A DNA stretch of 64,000 nt from Clavelina lepadiformis (Eukaryota; Chordata; Ascidiacea; Aplousobranchia; Clavelinidae), in NCBI RefSeq assembly GCF_947623445.1, contig NC_135244.1, positions 5,766,001 through 5,830,000 of the forward strand, given 5' to 3'. Both the position numbers and the translations under genes were made by a program. The notes under the pieces are model-generated. The model did no database searches. It was not told the origin of the DNA and was given only the letters and a program-made list of their open reading frames with translations. Of this stretch, positions 10,501 to 23,900 are shown piece after piece; the first letter of the stretch is position 1, and the number at the start of each line of letters is the position of its first letter.

Positions 10501-13500
10501 AGAAACCTTGATGTTGTCCCGATAGCAATTGTTGCACGTTTGCTCTGTCAAAGGTAACTTTATGTTTATTCCCTGCAAAGGTTTTATGTTTGTAATGAAA
10601 TATTCTTATTCATTTTATGTTATTCTTTTTAGTAATACATCCTGTACATTGTAATTGCAGCATATATATAGGCTTGCTATCAATAGCTTTTTTATATATA
10701 AAAGAAGTGTAATACAATATTGTAAGCCAGCTTGTCCCCAACTTTTTTGATACCTTGAATCGTATCAGCAAAGGTGGTATGAATGTATAAAAACAAGACA
10801 GGCTCGCATTAGAGGTATTTAGTTGTTCATTTAGAATTTAAAGACTTTTATTTTTTGCAAACTTAAGTTATCTCATACGGTCTTATTTAGAATTTAGTAA
10901 AAATTTTCACGTAACACATCAGCTATTGGTGAAAAAAGCGAGGAAAAAAAGCATGTGCGGCCGTATTGATATGTCATCATTGGCGAAATTAATGTCTGGA
11001 TAGAAACTGTAAATTTTTGTACTGTAATATGCAAATCTAAATCTGCCAAGTTTCCAAGTACTCCATTACATACAAGTCATTTTTTAGTGCAGATTTTATT
11101 TGTTGTCTACAACATCACATATCAACTTATTGTAATAATTGATATGCGATACAACATAGTTTAGAAAGAATTCAAAACTGCCCTGGAGGTAATTGCTTTG
11201 AGAGATAAGCTGTGCATATGTATGTGGTTTTGATGTCTAATTGTTATAATGTTTACAGGATGCCAAGGCAGAAAGATTGAATTATTAAAATGCAATTACC
11301 ATCCCCTATCTCAGTTTATTGTCTGTTTGTTGCCAATTATGAATACCTTGAACTTTAAATAGCTTGAAGTAGTATGTGGTAATGGTAGTAGTAAGTTTTT
11401 GTTTAGTGTAAGATGTTGCTAACAAATTTATGGCAAGTTTTCTTAACTAAATTGGTGACATACCAAGCTTTTGTTGTTTAATTTGTGCTACTTTTGTATC
11501 ATGATTTTCTTTCATAGATTTTTGCTTACCGAGGAAGAAAGCCACATTCTTCCAGATTCGAAGGTAACAATATTGACATCGATTTGTGTATTTCATTTTT
11601 GAAAACTTGCGTAGTTTTTCGCATAAATGTTCAACTATGTGCATCAATGAAAGCATTTAATTATGAATGAAATTGGGTACCTAGGATTCAGAAAAAAAGA
11701 CAAAAATTGAATATATATCTTTTAAAGACTTGTTTGGTAAGGATTCAGTATTCTCGAATGTGCATCGCTATAATATGCTGTTATGAGCATGCAAATCTTC
11801 ATTTTCAAACTTTTTCAAACAGGTCAGAGTCAGTCTAAAGAATCTGGCTTTAAATTGCCTCTCCCTAGTTGTTAACATGCAGCCAATTGTTCTGTGTTTG
11901 AAACTCCACCCAACATTCGTAAGTATGTGTTGATAGTGACAGATAGTTACAAACCACAACACAGTATTTCTGATATTAACACCATGTGTAATTGCTTTTG
12001 TTAATCATGCAGGTTGAAGATAACGCAGCCGTACTTTCTGATGTTCTCCTGTATCGAAAGCATAGTGATCCGAAGTTGAAAGGTGCGTCTCTCATGGTTG
12101 CTGCGTCTTTCATTGACACTGTTTTGCATCTAAGCAGGTAAACAATAGTTTGTCAACAGAAAGGATTTTTTGTGTTACTTTTTATATCTGCACAGTATAA
12201 TCGTCTTGCCAACTAAATAATTTGGATTTCTTTGACTTCTTGCCGTTCGTATTGAAAGTAACTTGGCTAACATTGCAAACCCTAACTGTTGATGTTAGTG
12301 ATGTTTTCCCAACACCACATTTCCACAACTTTATACATCATCATACACACAAATCTATCTCTGGAGTGTAAGACAATTCTAAAAGAATTCACTGGCATCT
12401 AGGTCAGACTGAATGAATTGAATGAAATAAAATGAAAAATGAAAAATGAATGAAATGACTGAATTTAAAGCAGCTGTTAATTGTTCAGGATGTAATTGCA
12501 AAATAGTTTTTTGAATCTTGGGCTTGTTAATGCCGATATTCTGGGCCAGATTGGCACTTGAACCCCTGGCAGTCAACATAGATCAAATTCATGCTAACTG
12601 ATGACAGTACTTTTAGTTGTCGGTATATAATAATTAATATTAAAATCTAATTGAGCAAAATCGTTCTACCTCCAGGACAAGTGCTGAAGACTGGTGGAAA
12701 GAAATGACAGCATACTATTCTGAAAATAAGTTTGGATCGTTACCTAATATTCAGTCTTTAACTGGAATGCTGACACATGCTCTTGAAGATGAGTCATCAG
12801 TTTGTGTTAGACAAGCTTGCTCTGCGATCACTGTCTGTTTTTCTACTTTGTGTGCAAGCACAGTAAGTCAGTTATGGATTTAATAATGTTATGTGGATAA
12901 ACGTGATTGCAAAAATGTGTTTTTCTCCCGTATAATACACATATCATCATATCTGTTGTATGTGGAATGCTTTAGTGCTGTCGGCACTCAGTTGTGGACT
13001 TTTGTGCAACTAATAGCATTTGTAAACAAAAGTACTTATGTTATAATCAGGGCTGTAAGCTCAATCGATTTTTTTTTTGAGTTGGGCAGAATGATTTATT
13101 TTAAGTTCACTTATATGTCAAGGTTTTCTGATCAATCTTGGAAGTTTATTGTCATGCAAACTGCAAAAAATGATGATATTTCTGTTGCAATTGTAATAAC
13201 AAACTACTTGAGCGTTTTTTTTTTTCGTTTCAAGCTCAGCAAACTGATCAAGATCTATTGAGTTTGCAGCCTTGGTTGTAATATTGACTTCATTAGATTG
13301 ATTTTATTAACTTTGCTACCCATATCTTCATAAGTTTTTTGTTTTTATTCCAGTATAACAACCTTGGTCTATCTCTACTGCTTTCACTGCTGAGACTAAA
13401 ACAAAATTCATACTGGTTAGTCAAGGTTGACCTTCTTGAAATTCTGGCTTCTGTTAACTTCCGACAAATTGCGTACTTGGAGCAGTCTCAGACTAACAAC

Positions 13501-14992
13501 GACTTTCTTATTAAGGTAATTTAATTGCATCTCTGCTTGCTGATATTAACGCCTAGTATGGTTCAAGCTAGGATATAAATCCACAACTAAGTTTAATTTG
13601 AAGGTGTTCATTTTATGGTTTCACAGAAAAATAGTTTCCAAGAAGACGCATTGAATTATGCACTTCATTGTCTGTCTGAAGATGACTATCGGATACGAAA
13701 GGCAGCAAGCGAAATGGTGGTTGCTATAGTCACCTCCTATACCTCGTGCAAGAACCTCAACGTGGATATTGTCTCTTTGGAAGCATTCATGCGATGCCGT
13801 GATGAGTTGGGATTGTTACTTGGGAATTGGGATGATGAAAGTTCACAGTCCTCCTCGAAACAAAGTGATCTCGCTGCAGATAAAAGTTTGTTAAGAACTC
13901 ACCGTGGACTGGTTTGCACAGAGGCAGTGACAAGCTACGAAGAAAGGTTAGCTTATTGGTTTTGTGTCAGTTATAGTCTGTGAGTTATTTGCTTTTATTT
14001 TACTTACCAACTGCCTGTTATGATATATAATCAGCATGCATAATTTGAACTTGTGTCGAATGTAGAAATACTTGTTGCAAAACTAAAATAAGCAAAAACA
14101 ATTTTCTGTTTTGTCAGCTTGTCATTCTTGATCTGTCGAGTATCCACCCTTTTGACACGTTCTGCATCAAAACATTTAACATATGGGTGCATTTTATCGC
14201 TTAAAACTCTGTCTTTAAAATATCAACCTTGTGATTATCCGAATGCATGGGGATGCCATTTCATACAATCTGGATATAGCAATCAGGAAAGGTAATCATT
14301 TCATGAAAAGACGTTTTAGTAAGGTAAAGCAGAATTATTAACGTTAATGATGTGGAGTGATCGCAACCAACTCATTTACATTCAAATCATATCTTACTAG
14401 GCTGAGATCAGAAAGCAACATCAGCAACACTTCCAACTCATCCAATGTGTCATTTCAAAGAAATGGAGAGGTATGTAATAGACATATTTATGAAGTTTCG
14501 TATTTTTTATTTTACTAAACGTTGTGTATTTTCCCATGAATTTTGACTTGTAGTTTATAATTTGTTCATTTTAATCTTTGAAACTTATGTAACAGGCATA
14601 TTTTTATACTTTACTAAACATTCTATTTACCTTTGAGTTTTGACTTTTAGTTTTTAAATTGTTTAAGTAGAGTTCTGAAACTCTACAATTTGGTGGTGTA
14701 CTATCTTTTATAATGGGTCTGTTGAAGTCAACGTGGCTGCCACTGGACATAGCTGCACACTGTAACACTTTGATTTTGGTTGGAAATTTACTTGCTGGTT
14801 CAGCAAGTCATGGTAAGTTTATTAATTAATGTTCTGTGTGTTCTATTTCATGTTCATAATTTCAACCATAGGAGTGTTCTGTCACCAGTGTTTTGTTACT
14901 GCTGCTTTGTCCTGTAATAGGATTTCAAAGCCTCGGCCCAGTAAATGCTGATCAAACATTGAAATCAAAAGCAACATCATCATCTGCTGCTC
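7502..14992 (+). other. HTT: HTT exons 1-17 (N-HEAT part 1 and linker)
   Basis: Coding exons: 7502-7572, 7702-7814, 7887-8038, 8356-8526, 8756-8945, 9043-9173, 9578-9764, 10313-10553, 11518-11563, 11823-11918, 12013-12137, 12676-12862, 13354-13515, 13627-13946, 14401-14470, 14671-14812, 14921-14992. The first non-coding exon part is 7407-7501. Exon 8 carries the low-complexity Ser/Thr/Asn linker (about residues 340-420) that replaces the long disordered loop of vertebrates. Exon 9 is only 46 nt. The introns between exons 8 and 9 (964 bp) and between 6 and 7 hold no recognisable gene; the former contains a short fold-back around 11100-11158. Confidence 0.85.
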
Positions 14993-17900
14993 GTAAGCTA
15001 TTTGATAAACTTGCAACATCCAGTCACACAGATTAGTCTTTGCAACTTTTTACCAACATTGTCTCAAGAGATCTGAATAAATCTGAAGTGTTTAAACATG
15101 ATCAACTGACAGCAAACATACACTTTTAAAAGCTTGGACTTGTATCCATGATCTGATGATCCAATCATATGCTTCTGATCTTTACACCCATCTCATCAAG
15201 TTGCTGTCTGTTGTTCATCATATAATTAGTGATGTAATTCCTGCTCCCCCAAACAAGGTATTAAAAACATTGATTTCACATTCTGCACCCTATTTTTTTT
15301 CAATGTAACTGGCTATTTCAGTTGTCATACTTATCATTATTATATATCATCGTTAAACTATTGCTTCAACCGAAATAACATAATGTCTAAACTGTTGCCA
15401 CCATGATATGTCTTGTTTTAAACATTAAGTATATGTCTGGGATATTGATAACTGTACCTTAATATTTCACTGTGTATTAAGGCGCTCTATGAAGCTATGC
15501 TAAATGTTCAACAGGTATCTTGCTCATTTATTTCATTTGTCAGCAAAAGTTGGTGAAGGGTTTTGGTGGTTAACGTAAACATTGTTTAATGTAGGTTTTG
15601 ATAAGTTTTCTCCATTATTAGGTTATTTGCGTAGGTAGAAGTTTTTTTGTAGGAAAGTAGTAATAAAAACAGGTGTAAGGTGGTAATGTGTTTGCATGGG
15701 AAACATGTTTATTCCTGTGATTGTTTTTTTGAGTTTCGTTGTATTTAATAAGCGTCTTAGGAAAATAATGACACTTATCATCTATAGTTATAAGACCATG
15801 TACTTTGTAAATACTCAAATTCACTTGTGGAAATATTTTGTGAAAACTACTTTTGTAATGTACTCACCTGGCAATTTTGCACTTACCTTATTCTTTCAGC
15901 CTATATACACATGTACATGATTTTGTATCTAATATTTGCACTCAGGTTATCCACTGTTAGTAATATAATTTATCGTTTTACACACAGAATGTATCACTGC
16001 ATGCTTGATTTATCAAATAATTTGACACTCACTAGATTGTCCTTCCAAATTTGACTCCAAATGCTAACATACCAAGTCCAATGAAGCGTAAGGAGAAAGC
16101 CAAAGACAATAATGAATCATCAAAGTCTTCACCATCATCTATGAGGAAAATTCTTCCAACATCACCGATGCCAAAATCAGGCCAGAATAAGGAGGTGGTC
16201 TTTCATCCTAGATTATTTATTGAGTTAATGTTGAGTTGATGTGTTTGGTTTCTTGGAAGTGTCACGTTATACATCTAATATACAGCTTCTACCAAGAAAA
16301 TTATTTGATTTTTTAAATCTTTCTTATATACATATAATTTGAGAATGGTTTATAATTTTTGTTGAGTGATCTGTCACATTTTAAATATTGTTAATGGTAT
16401 ATATTTGTTGCTTTCTCCATGCAGTTTAAAGTTTTAAACTAATAGTGTGGTATTGGTAATGATAACATAAAAGTGCATGCCAGCTTGCCATAAAAAACAG
16501 ATATTTTTCAATGTGTTCTATCTTCACTGAACTCAACACTTTTTTTAATTTCTTCTTTGCCTACCCAAAATTTAATATTAATTATATCATTATAATGATT
16601 CAAAAACAAAAAGTTTGTAATGGGTGATATTTGAACACTCCTAGTTGATTCGTTTCCGTTCTCTGATGGTGAATATGATTAATGTTACTTCAATAATAGC
16701 CACAAGATTCTGACAAAGAGAAGTCAACCAAAAAATCATTGGGAACTTTTCATCATAGCCGAGTGTACATGAAACTACATGAAATGCTTGTGGGCGCATA
16801 TAAGAATTACAAGGTAGCTTTTCAACCTCTCAAAACACAGTCACTGGTTGTTTGTTGGTCATCTAAACTTTTTTATAATTTGATTTTAACCATTAGTTTT
16901 TGTAACATTTAAATATTTTTTCAAAGGGTGGTCTTGATTTTGGTGACGACGATAAGTTCTGCATGTTTGTTCGAGTTGTGCTGGATGTCATTTCTCAACT
17001 TCTTGAATTGGCATCATTTCAAGATGTCGGTCCCCACACAGAAGAAATATTGGGATACCTTAAAAGCACATTTGTCATTGAGCCGACTTTAACCGTGCTG
17101 TGAGTTGCTTAAAGCTTGCTTACTTTTATTTCTAAGACTTTTTATTTGAAAGTTGGTTCAATGGTTAGTCACATTCTTTAATGCTTGTTTTGAAAGATGT
17201 GTTCAGCAACTGCTTAAGGCATTGTTTGGAACTAATCTAGTCAGCCAACTTGAGAGTGATAAAGATGCCAAGTTGAATAAATCTCCTCTGACGCAAGGGC
17301 CATCATTTGTTGGCCAAGATTTCAAATCCACTTTTAGTCATCAGGTAATATTTTAGCTGCCAACAGTTTTGAAAGCAGAGAAATTTTAGTGTTAAATATT
17401 GTTCAGCAATGCAGCTGGCTATGTATATGAGTTTATTCATGTCAGTAGCGTAACCATGGTTTTGCGCCCATTTGCATAAAATGTTATGTAACAACTTTTT
17501 TTAACTGGTTTAGTTGTAAATTTTATTTTACAAGGTTGGACATGTTTTCTTATCACATTTAAAAGTTTATGAAGTGAGTATACTGTATATGTATGTAAAT
17601 TTCACATAGGTGCAACTTTACTTGGGTGCGATTCCAAGGGAAAATCTTGACGCTGGCTACAATAATCTTTTATTTCCTTCAGTCCACTCATTATTCCTTT
17701 ATATTTATTTTTATTGTGTTTGTATACAATTCCATTGCTATACCATCACCACGCTCTGTTTATTAGATCTTTCACCATCCGCTTAACCATCTAACAATGG
17801 CCATTGCCAATTCGTCGTTTCACTACTCCCATCAATCAGATGTCGCAAGTGAAAGTGAGGGTTGGTTCGGGTCTATAAAGAAAAAGGTATTGTCAAGTTT

Positions 17901-20900
17901 CATCATATAAAAAACATTTAGTTTCATAAAAAAGTAACAAAGCTTGAAGTTGAAAGTCTAAATTTATCCAACATCATCCTTAGGTCGAACAGAAGTTAAA
18001 TCAGACAACTAAGACATCAAAAGGAAACAAATCTTCTATTCAGAACCACATTCGACTATTTGAATCACTTGTGATTAAGTCACTCAAGCTGTATACTGTC
18101 ACAAGCTCCGTTGAATTCCAGGTGACCTTATCTTGTTACAACATTTTTTTGACATTTCATTTTGAATTAAAGTATTGTTGCATGTATATTTTCCAACGTG
18201 ACTCTAGATATTGTACACAGTTGTTTTGTGAATTAATGATGTATCATTGACAAACTTGTTATCACAGAGACATGTTCTCAATCTTCTTGCACAATTGGTC
18301 CAACTTCGGGTGAATTATTGCATGCTCGATTCTGATCAAGTTTTCATTAACTTCATCATTAAACAGTTTGAATCCATCGAAAGTGGAATGGTGAGTCAAA
18401 GAACAAGCTTATCAATTAGAAAATGAACTTACATTTTTCAATATTAGATGCTTCTGTTGCAAAATGTTATGCTATGTTGGTAGGGATGTTATGGTATAGC
18501 TATTCACTATTTGCAGATACGTGGATCTGAGGAACTTATACCTCACGTATTTTTCTTTCTTGTGCTCCTGTCATATGAACGCTACAATTCCAAAACCATT
18601 ATTGCCATGCCAAAGATCATTCAACTCTGTGATGGTCTAATGGCGAGTGGAAGAGGTGCAGCCAGTCATGGTATGAAAACTTGAAAACACCCCTTGTCCA
18701 ACTTCCCTCTCCATTATTTTACTTTGACTTCTAATAGGCCTAATTCTTTTCTAAATCCTCCAGTGATTCCCGCGTTGGAACCAATTGTCCATGATCTGTT
18801 TGTGGTTCGAGGAACCTCGAAACAGGATCTGCAAGAAATGACCACACAGAGAGAGGTTGTTCAAATGATGATGCTCAAGTTAATCCAGTATCCACAGGTG
18901 TGTTTTGATCCTCATTTATATGCTGAAAAATCTGCTCACGTGGTTGCAACAAGTCATGGACACATGCTGTTGAGTTAACAAGTAACATTCAAGCAATAAA
19001 TACAGTTTCTTTGTGTTTCACTACACGGCCATTGGTCACATATAAGTACTTATGTCCCCGGTGATGTTGCTTTTCCTGACTGGCACTATTGTTGTCTGTG
19101 GTTCATGTTATGCTATGAATTTTTTCATTAATACTTTTGTCTTGTATAATTTGGCTACTTACAGTTACACTCTGTAACGGGTAGGTTGCTATAAGTTGTT
19201 ACTTCATTAATTACTAACATCAGGTGCTATTGTATATGTTATGTTCCCTGGCTGTTTTAAACGATTTTCTTGTGCATTTCATAACAGAGGATGTATTTGA
19301 AGGTAACTATAATGTGAATTCATAAACTGCATGGCCTGCTGCTTTGTACATAATTGGAAAATGTCTGGAAGAGCAAAAAAAGCATTCTGTATTTGAAAAA
19401 TTAATGCAGAATGCTTGATCATTTGTAATTCTTAAGAAGTTGGTTAAATATTACAACAAATTTAATTTTTTTGATATTAATCTGCATGCAAGATTAATCT
19501 ATGTACATCATACCATTCGCAGTACTAGCCAAATTACGACTTAATTCTGCTCATATGTCTTTAGCTTTTCCGTAATTCAAGTGAGCGTAATAAATACGCC
19601 GTAAACAGAAAGTTTGCTTAATATGCATGTCTACTTAAGCATTTATCATCACTGAAGGAAGCGCGTCTTTTTTGTGCTGCCATACAAGCACTCTATCATA
19701 TTATTTATGAATATCTTTCTTTATGTTCTGTTGTTGGTTTAAACCTGTGGCTATGTTTAGTGTTTACTACAAAATAGAAAGCTTGAGTTATAATTGCAAG
19801 TTTATATTGTAGGTTTTTGAAATGATCACAACAATATTACAACACAGTCGAAGAGATAATGCTGAACGTTGGAAGCAAGTTTCAAGACAAGTGTCTGACA
19901 TTTTGCTTCCAATGATGGATAAATTACAGGTAGTTAGTTTCCAGGTGGCGTGGATCAAACTTATTTCACTTAATTGGCTTCTACTTTTTTGTAAATTGAT
20001 GATACAAGTATCTGTTTGTGACTGTCTAAAGGCAACACTAATGATGATATGTGTATTATCTGTCTCAATTCTCAATTGTGCATATATATTTGTCCCTGCA
20101 TGAAAATCATTTCTTCAGCAATAATACCATTTTACAAGGTTGAGGTTACTGGCCAAAAGGATATCAGCATCCTTCATTCTCTATTTGAGACTCTTTCCCC
20201 CACATCACTCAGGCCAATGGATTTAATTCTTCAAATCATGTTGTCATTTCCGCTGGTTGTTGTAAGTTTTATTATCAGCAATATACACCAGGAATGTGTA
20301 TTATAGCTACATTTTTTTCATGTAGAATTGTTAAGACTATTTGAACACAATTTTCTAACGCTACCGTATTACAGTGTTAATAGTTTTATATAATTAATAC
20401 TGAAAGTATCAGTAGCAGTCAATGCTGAGCAACAAACATTCTTTGGTTTATTTTCGATTGGTTTATATGTTAGCCTTCAGTTGAATATCTCCATCGATGG
20501 CTGGCCAAGGTCCTTATCTTGATGAGGGTGCTCATCTGCCATTATAAAGAACAGGATATTCTTCAGTGTTTAAGCAGACTCAGTTTGAATGTATGTGAAG
20601 TTTATCTTCCATTGTTAGTTTGTATATATCTATCTAAAAATGTTTTAAATAAAAATTTTACGTTACCAGTACGTAAACACTTTTATTATGTGATTATTAG
20701 GTGGATTCTTTTTCAACTCCTGTATTTAGTCGGTTATTTGGTCATAAACAGCAGCCAGCGTTCGAGACAAACGGTCATGTTAATGATGAGACAACACTTG
20801 AAAACTCCTCAGAAAACGTACTTGCAGTGTAAGTGTTTTATTAGCACCATGTCATTGTATCTTGATGAGAATATTTACAAGCGTTTTAGCTTATTTCATT

Positions 20901-23900
20901 ATAGCAAAAAGCATAATAAGTGCATATGATGTCTTTGAATTGTTGAAGGTGATGCTCAAAACAGTCTCAAGAATTTAAGTATCTGACTCATGTAAAATAT
21001 AAAATAAAATATGCTCAAAGTAAAAAAAAATATTTTCCTCAAGAAATTATGTCACAAATGTAACTTGTTGTTGTTTTAGTTTTTGCTACAAGTATTCGTT
21101 TAACTATATTTCTTTAACCTGCTTCATACAAAATGTTCTTGAATATTTCCGTTTACTGAAACGGAGTCCTGTTAACTTATGCTACTTTTCCCCATTTTTC
21201 TTCCGGATGATTCAAAAGCAAAATTAAACCGTACTAGTAATTTGTTCTCGATTTGTCCAGATTTTTTCATCAGATGCTTGGTGCAATCAGTAGTGACCTT
21301 GTTAACAAAATATCCGATCCAAAATCGAAGTGCAATGAAAAATGTCAAATGTTCCTCTGCCAGGAAATAGCAGAGCTCTTGCTTAATCTAACCTATATGC
21401 ACAGATCAGGTCACTTTTGTTTTCCATTGTATGCTTGTTTAATCCATTTGTATCATTTGTGCCGCTTTTAATCTGTTTGCTTTGTCACTACAATTTTGTT
21501 GTTATGTGGAGTATAAAAGAAGTTCTCATGTTTTTCTTTAGTTCTGCTTTTTTGAGTTGTTTGTGTTGTTTTGATGCAGGTGCTTTCAAGGCTTTCACAA
21601 CCGCATCATACTTCCTTACTTGCATTCAAAATCAGTCTCAGTTTTACACATCACAAGACATGATGAAAGTGTTTTTAAAATTGCAACGAACAAATCCAAT
21701 CGTGTCAATAATTTGGGTGGAATACCTGACCCATCTCAGCTATGTCGAGGTTCCACTCTGGAGTGTGCTGACCGGTAGATAGTCTGCAATGCTTGATATG
21801 TACCTTGCATGCAAGATATGCTTTATGCGCTTTTGCCATAAAACACTTTAATCTAAAAGTGCTTGTAACTTCATATAACTCAATTTACTAAAATATTCCC
21901 TTAAAAAGATTTCTTTTTAGGAAAATCTTGTGATAATCTCAGCCTGACAACAGTAAATCGTCAAATAGTCAGTCGTGGCTCGGTGATCTTGCTAGCAGAT
22001 TTTGTGGTGAGTTGCAGCATCATGCATAGTTATTGGTTTCTTTTTCACTGCCTATTCCTTTTCCAAATATATTATTCAAAATAGATTAGGTCTATTCTAT
22101 CACACATACCTTAAAAATTCTTGTATATGTAATCTAATGATAGTTTTGCCTTGATGGAGAACACATGCATTTGTCTGTAAGACCCAACTCCCAATTGAGT
22201 AAGCAATTCAGGGTATGTTTTGGAAGAGATTTATAGCTTTGGTGGTGGCCTAGTAAGCATGTAGCTAGTTTCCAATTTAACAATTCAGGTCATAGTCATA
22301 AATTGTGCTTGATATTGCTCAAAGTGGCTGTACAACCTGCTTAACATCGTGGAAAGTAGCGAAATGATGTGCATATTCTACATCAACAAGCAAAGTAGCC
22401 ATAACATCATGCTATTTTAACCTAACAGTGATGAATTAAAAAATGGTGATTCTGCCATCAAAATGTGTTCAACACACATACTTGATTGAATCATTCTATC
22501 ACCTGAGCATCCGTCATTGCACAAGCCTGATCAGTTGATAAGCTTTGTTACATTGATCTAACAATGCACGACTGCTATTAGCAAACTAAACAACATTGCG
22601 GCTGGTTTTCCATTGGTGGAAATAGTTAAACTTGGTGTCAATGCCTGTGCTGCATCGTCCTTGTGATGATGAAAGATACAAGTTTAAAGGTGTTTATGTT
22701 TTTGTTCAATTAGTGTCAGCACATGCAGCAGTCTGCTTTAATGTCATGGCTACTCAACAATCACATCCATGATGTCGTTTCCCTACTGGATGAACCTCCC
22801 GTGCAAGATTTCATATCACTTGTCCTGAAAGGACCGCAATGCAGTATTTTTGTTGATGCTGTTTCAAATTATTGCCGTAATCAAACATTTATGAAGGTGG
22901 GGAAGTTCTTTGATTTCATTTATATCTATATTCTTAAATTTTAATGGGTGGGATAGTTTTTGTGTTATTCATTCGAAAACGGTTTTTTTATTTTGAGTAG
23001 TGCATGCTTTATTAAAACCCAAACAGTGCAGTTTTTGAGTGGAGATATGTGATTTGTATTGTATTTATTTATCAACGGCAATGTATTTATCAACAGAGCA
23101 ATTTCATTCAGAAGGTCTTGCGATGTCTGTCAATGGCAAATGACAATTGCACAGGAGCTCGTCTCATGCTTCTCGTTTCCCCTCATTTTGTTTTTTCTCC
23201 AATCATATCCCTTGTGCAATCATGTGATCAACTGGCGTGCGATGACGTGGAGTCTTTACTCATATTAGATCGAGAAAATGTATTCAGTCAGGTTTCTATG
23301 GACAAACTGAATGTTTTGCTAGTAAGTTGCTACGTTTTACACAGAGCTAATTTTGTATCTAGTTAAAATTTCAACAATTGAGCTAATCGAAGCTATAAAA
23401 TCGTTGTGATCTGAAGATGTGTGGTCTTCTGTTCTTTAAAGACTTCAATTTTCTAGGAGATTACCCTCAAGAATTCTTAAAAATCATCCCAAGAATCTTT
23501 ACTTGAAATCTTTCTTTCAAAGTGTATTCGACTTTCTTTGAGAAGTTTTTTATTAATTTCTTAAAATATACATTCTACAGAGCAACTTTGAATCAGCTTT
23601 TCGTCAACAACGTTTCGGCCGTCTTTATAATCTTCTTCTGAGATTAAAAAGTCATGTGACAGAAGAAAATATTGAAATTGAAACCAGCAATAATCAACCA
23701 CATGTTGATGGACTCCTTGTTTACCCAGACAAAGTAATAAATTTTTTGACAATTTTTAAATCACTTATCGGTTCCGAGAGTGTTGTGATTGTATAAAAAA
23801 GTTGTTTGTGTTTTGATTGAAAATAATGAAAATATGTTTATTGCAAGTAACGCGTTTTGTTGCCTGATGCTAAAAAGACCGGTTTTAATAACTTTTATTT

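Noticed and set aside
12893..13261. 122-codon plus-strand frame
   Set aside because: Entirely inside a huntingtin intron between well-supported exons, with no recognisable motif.
17613..17700. Possible extra huntingtin exon with open phase-0 frame
   Set aside because: It has an acceptor-like start but no good donor, and the flanking exons align contiguously with the family without it.
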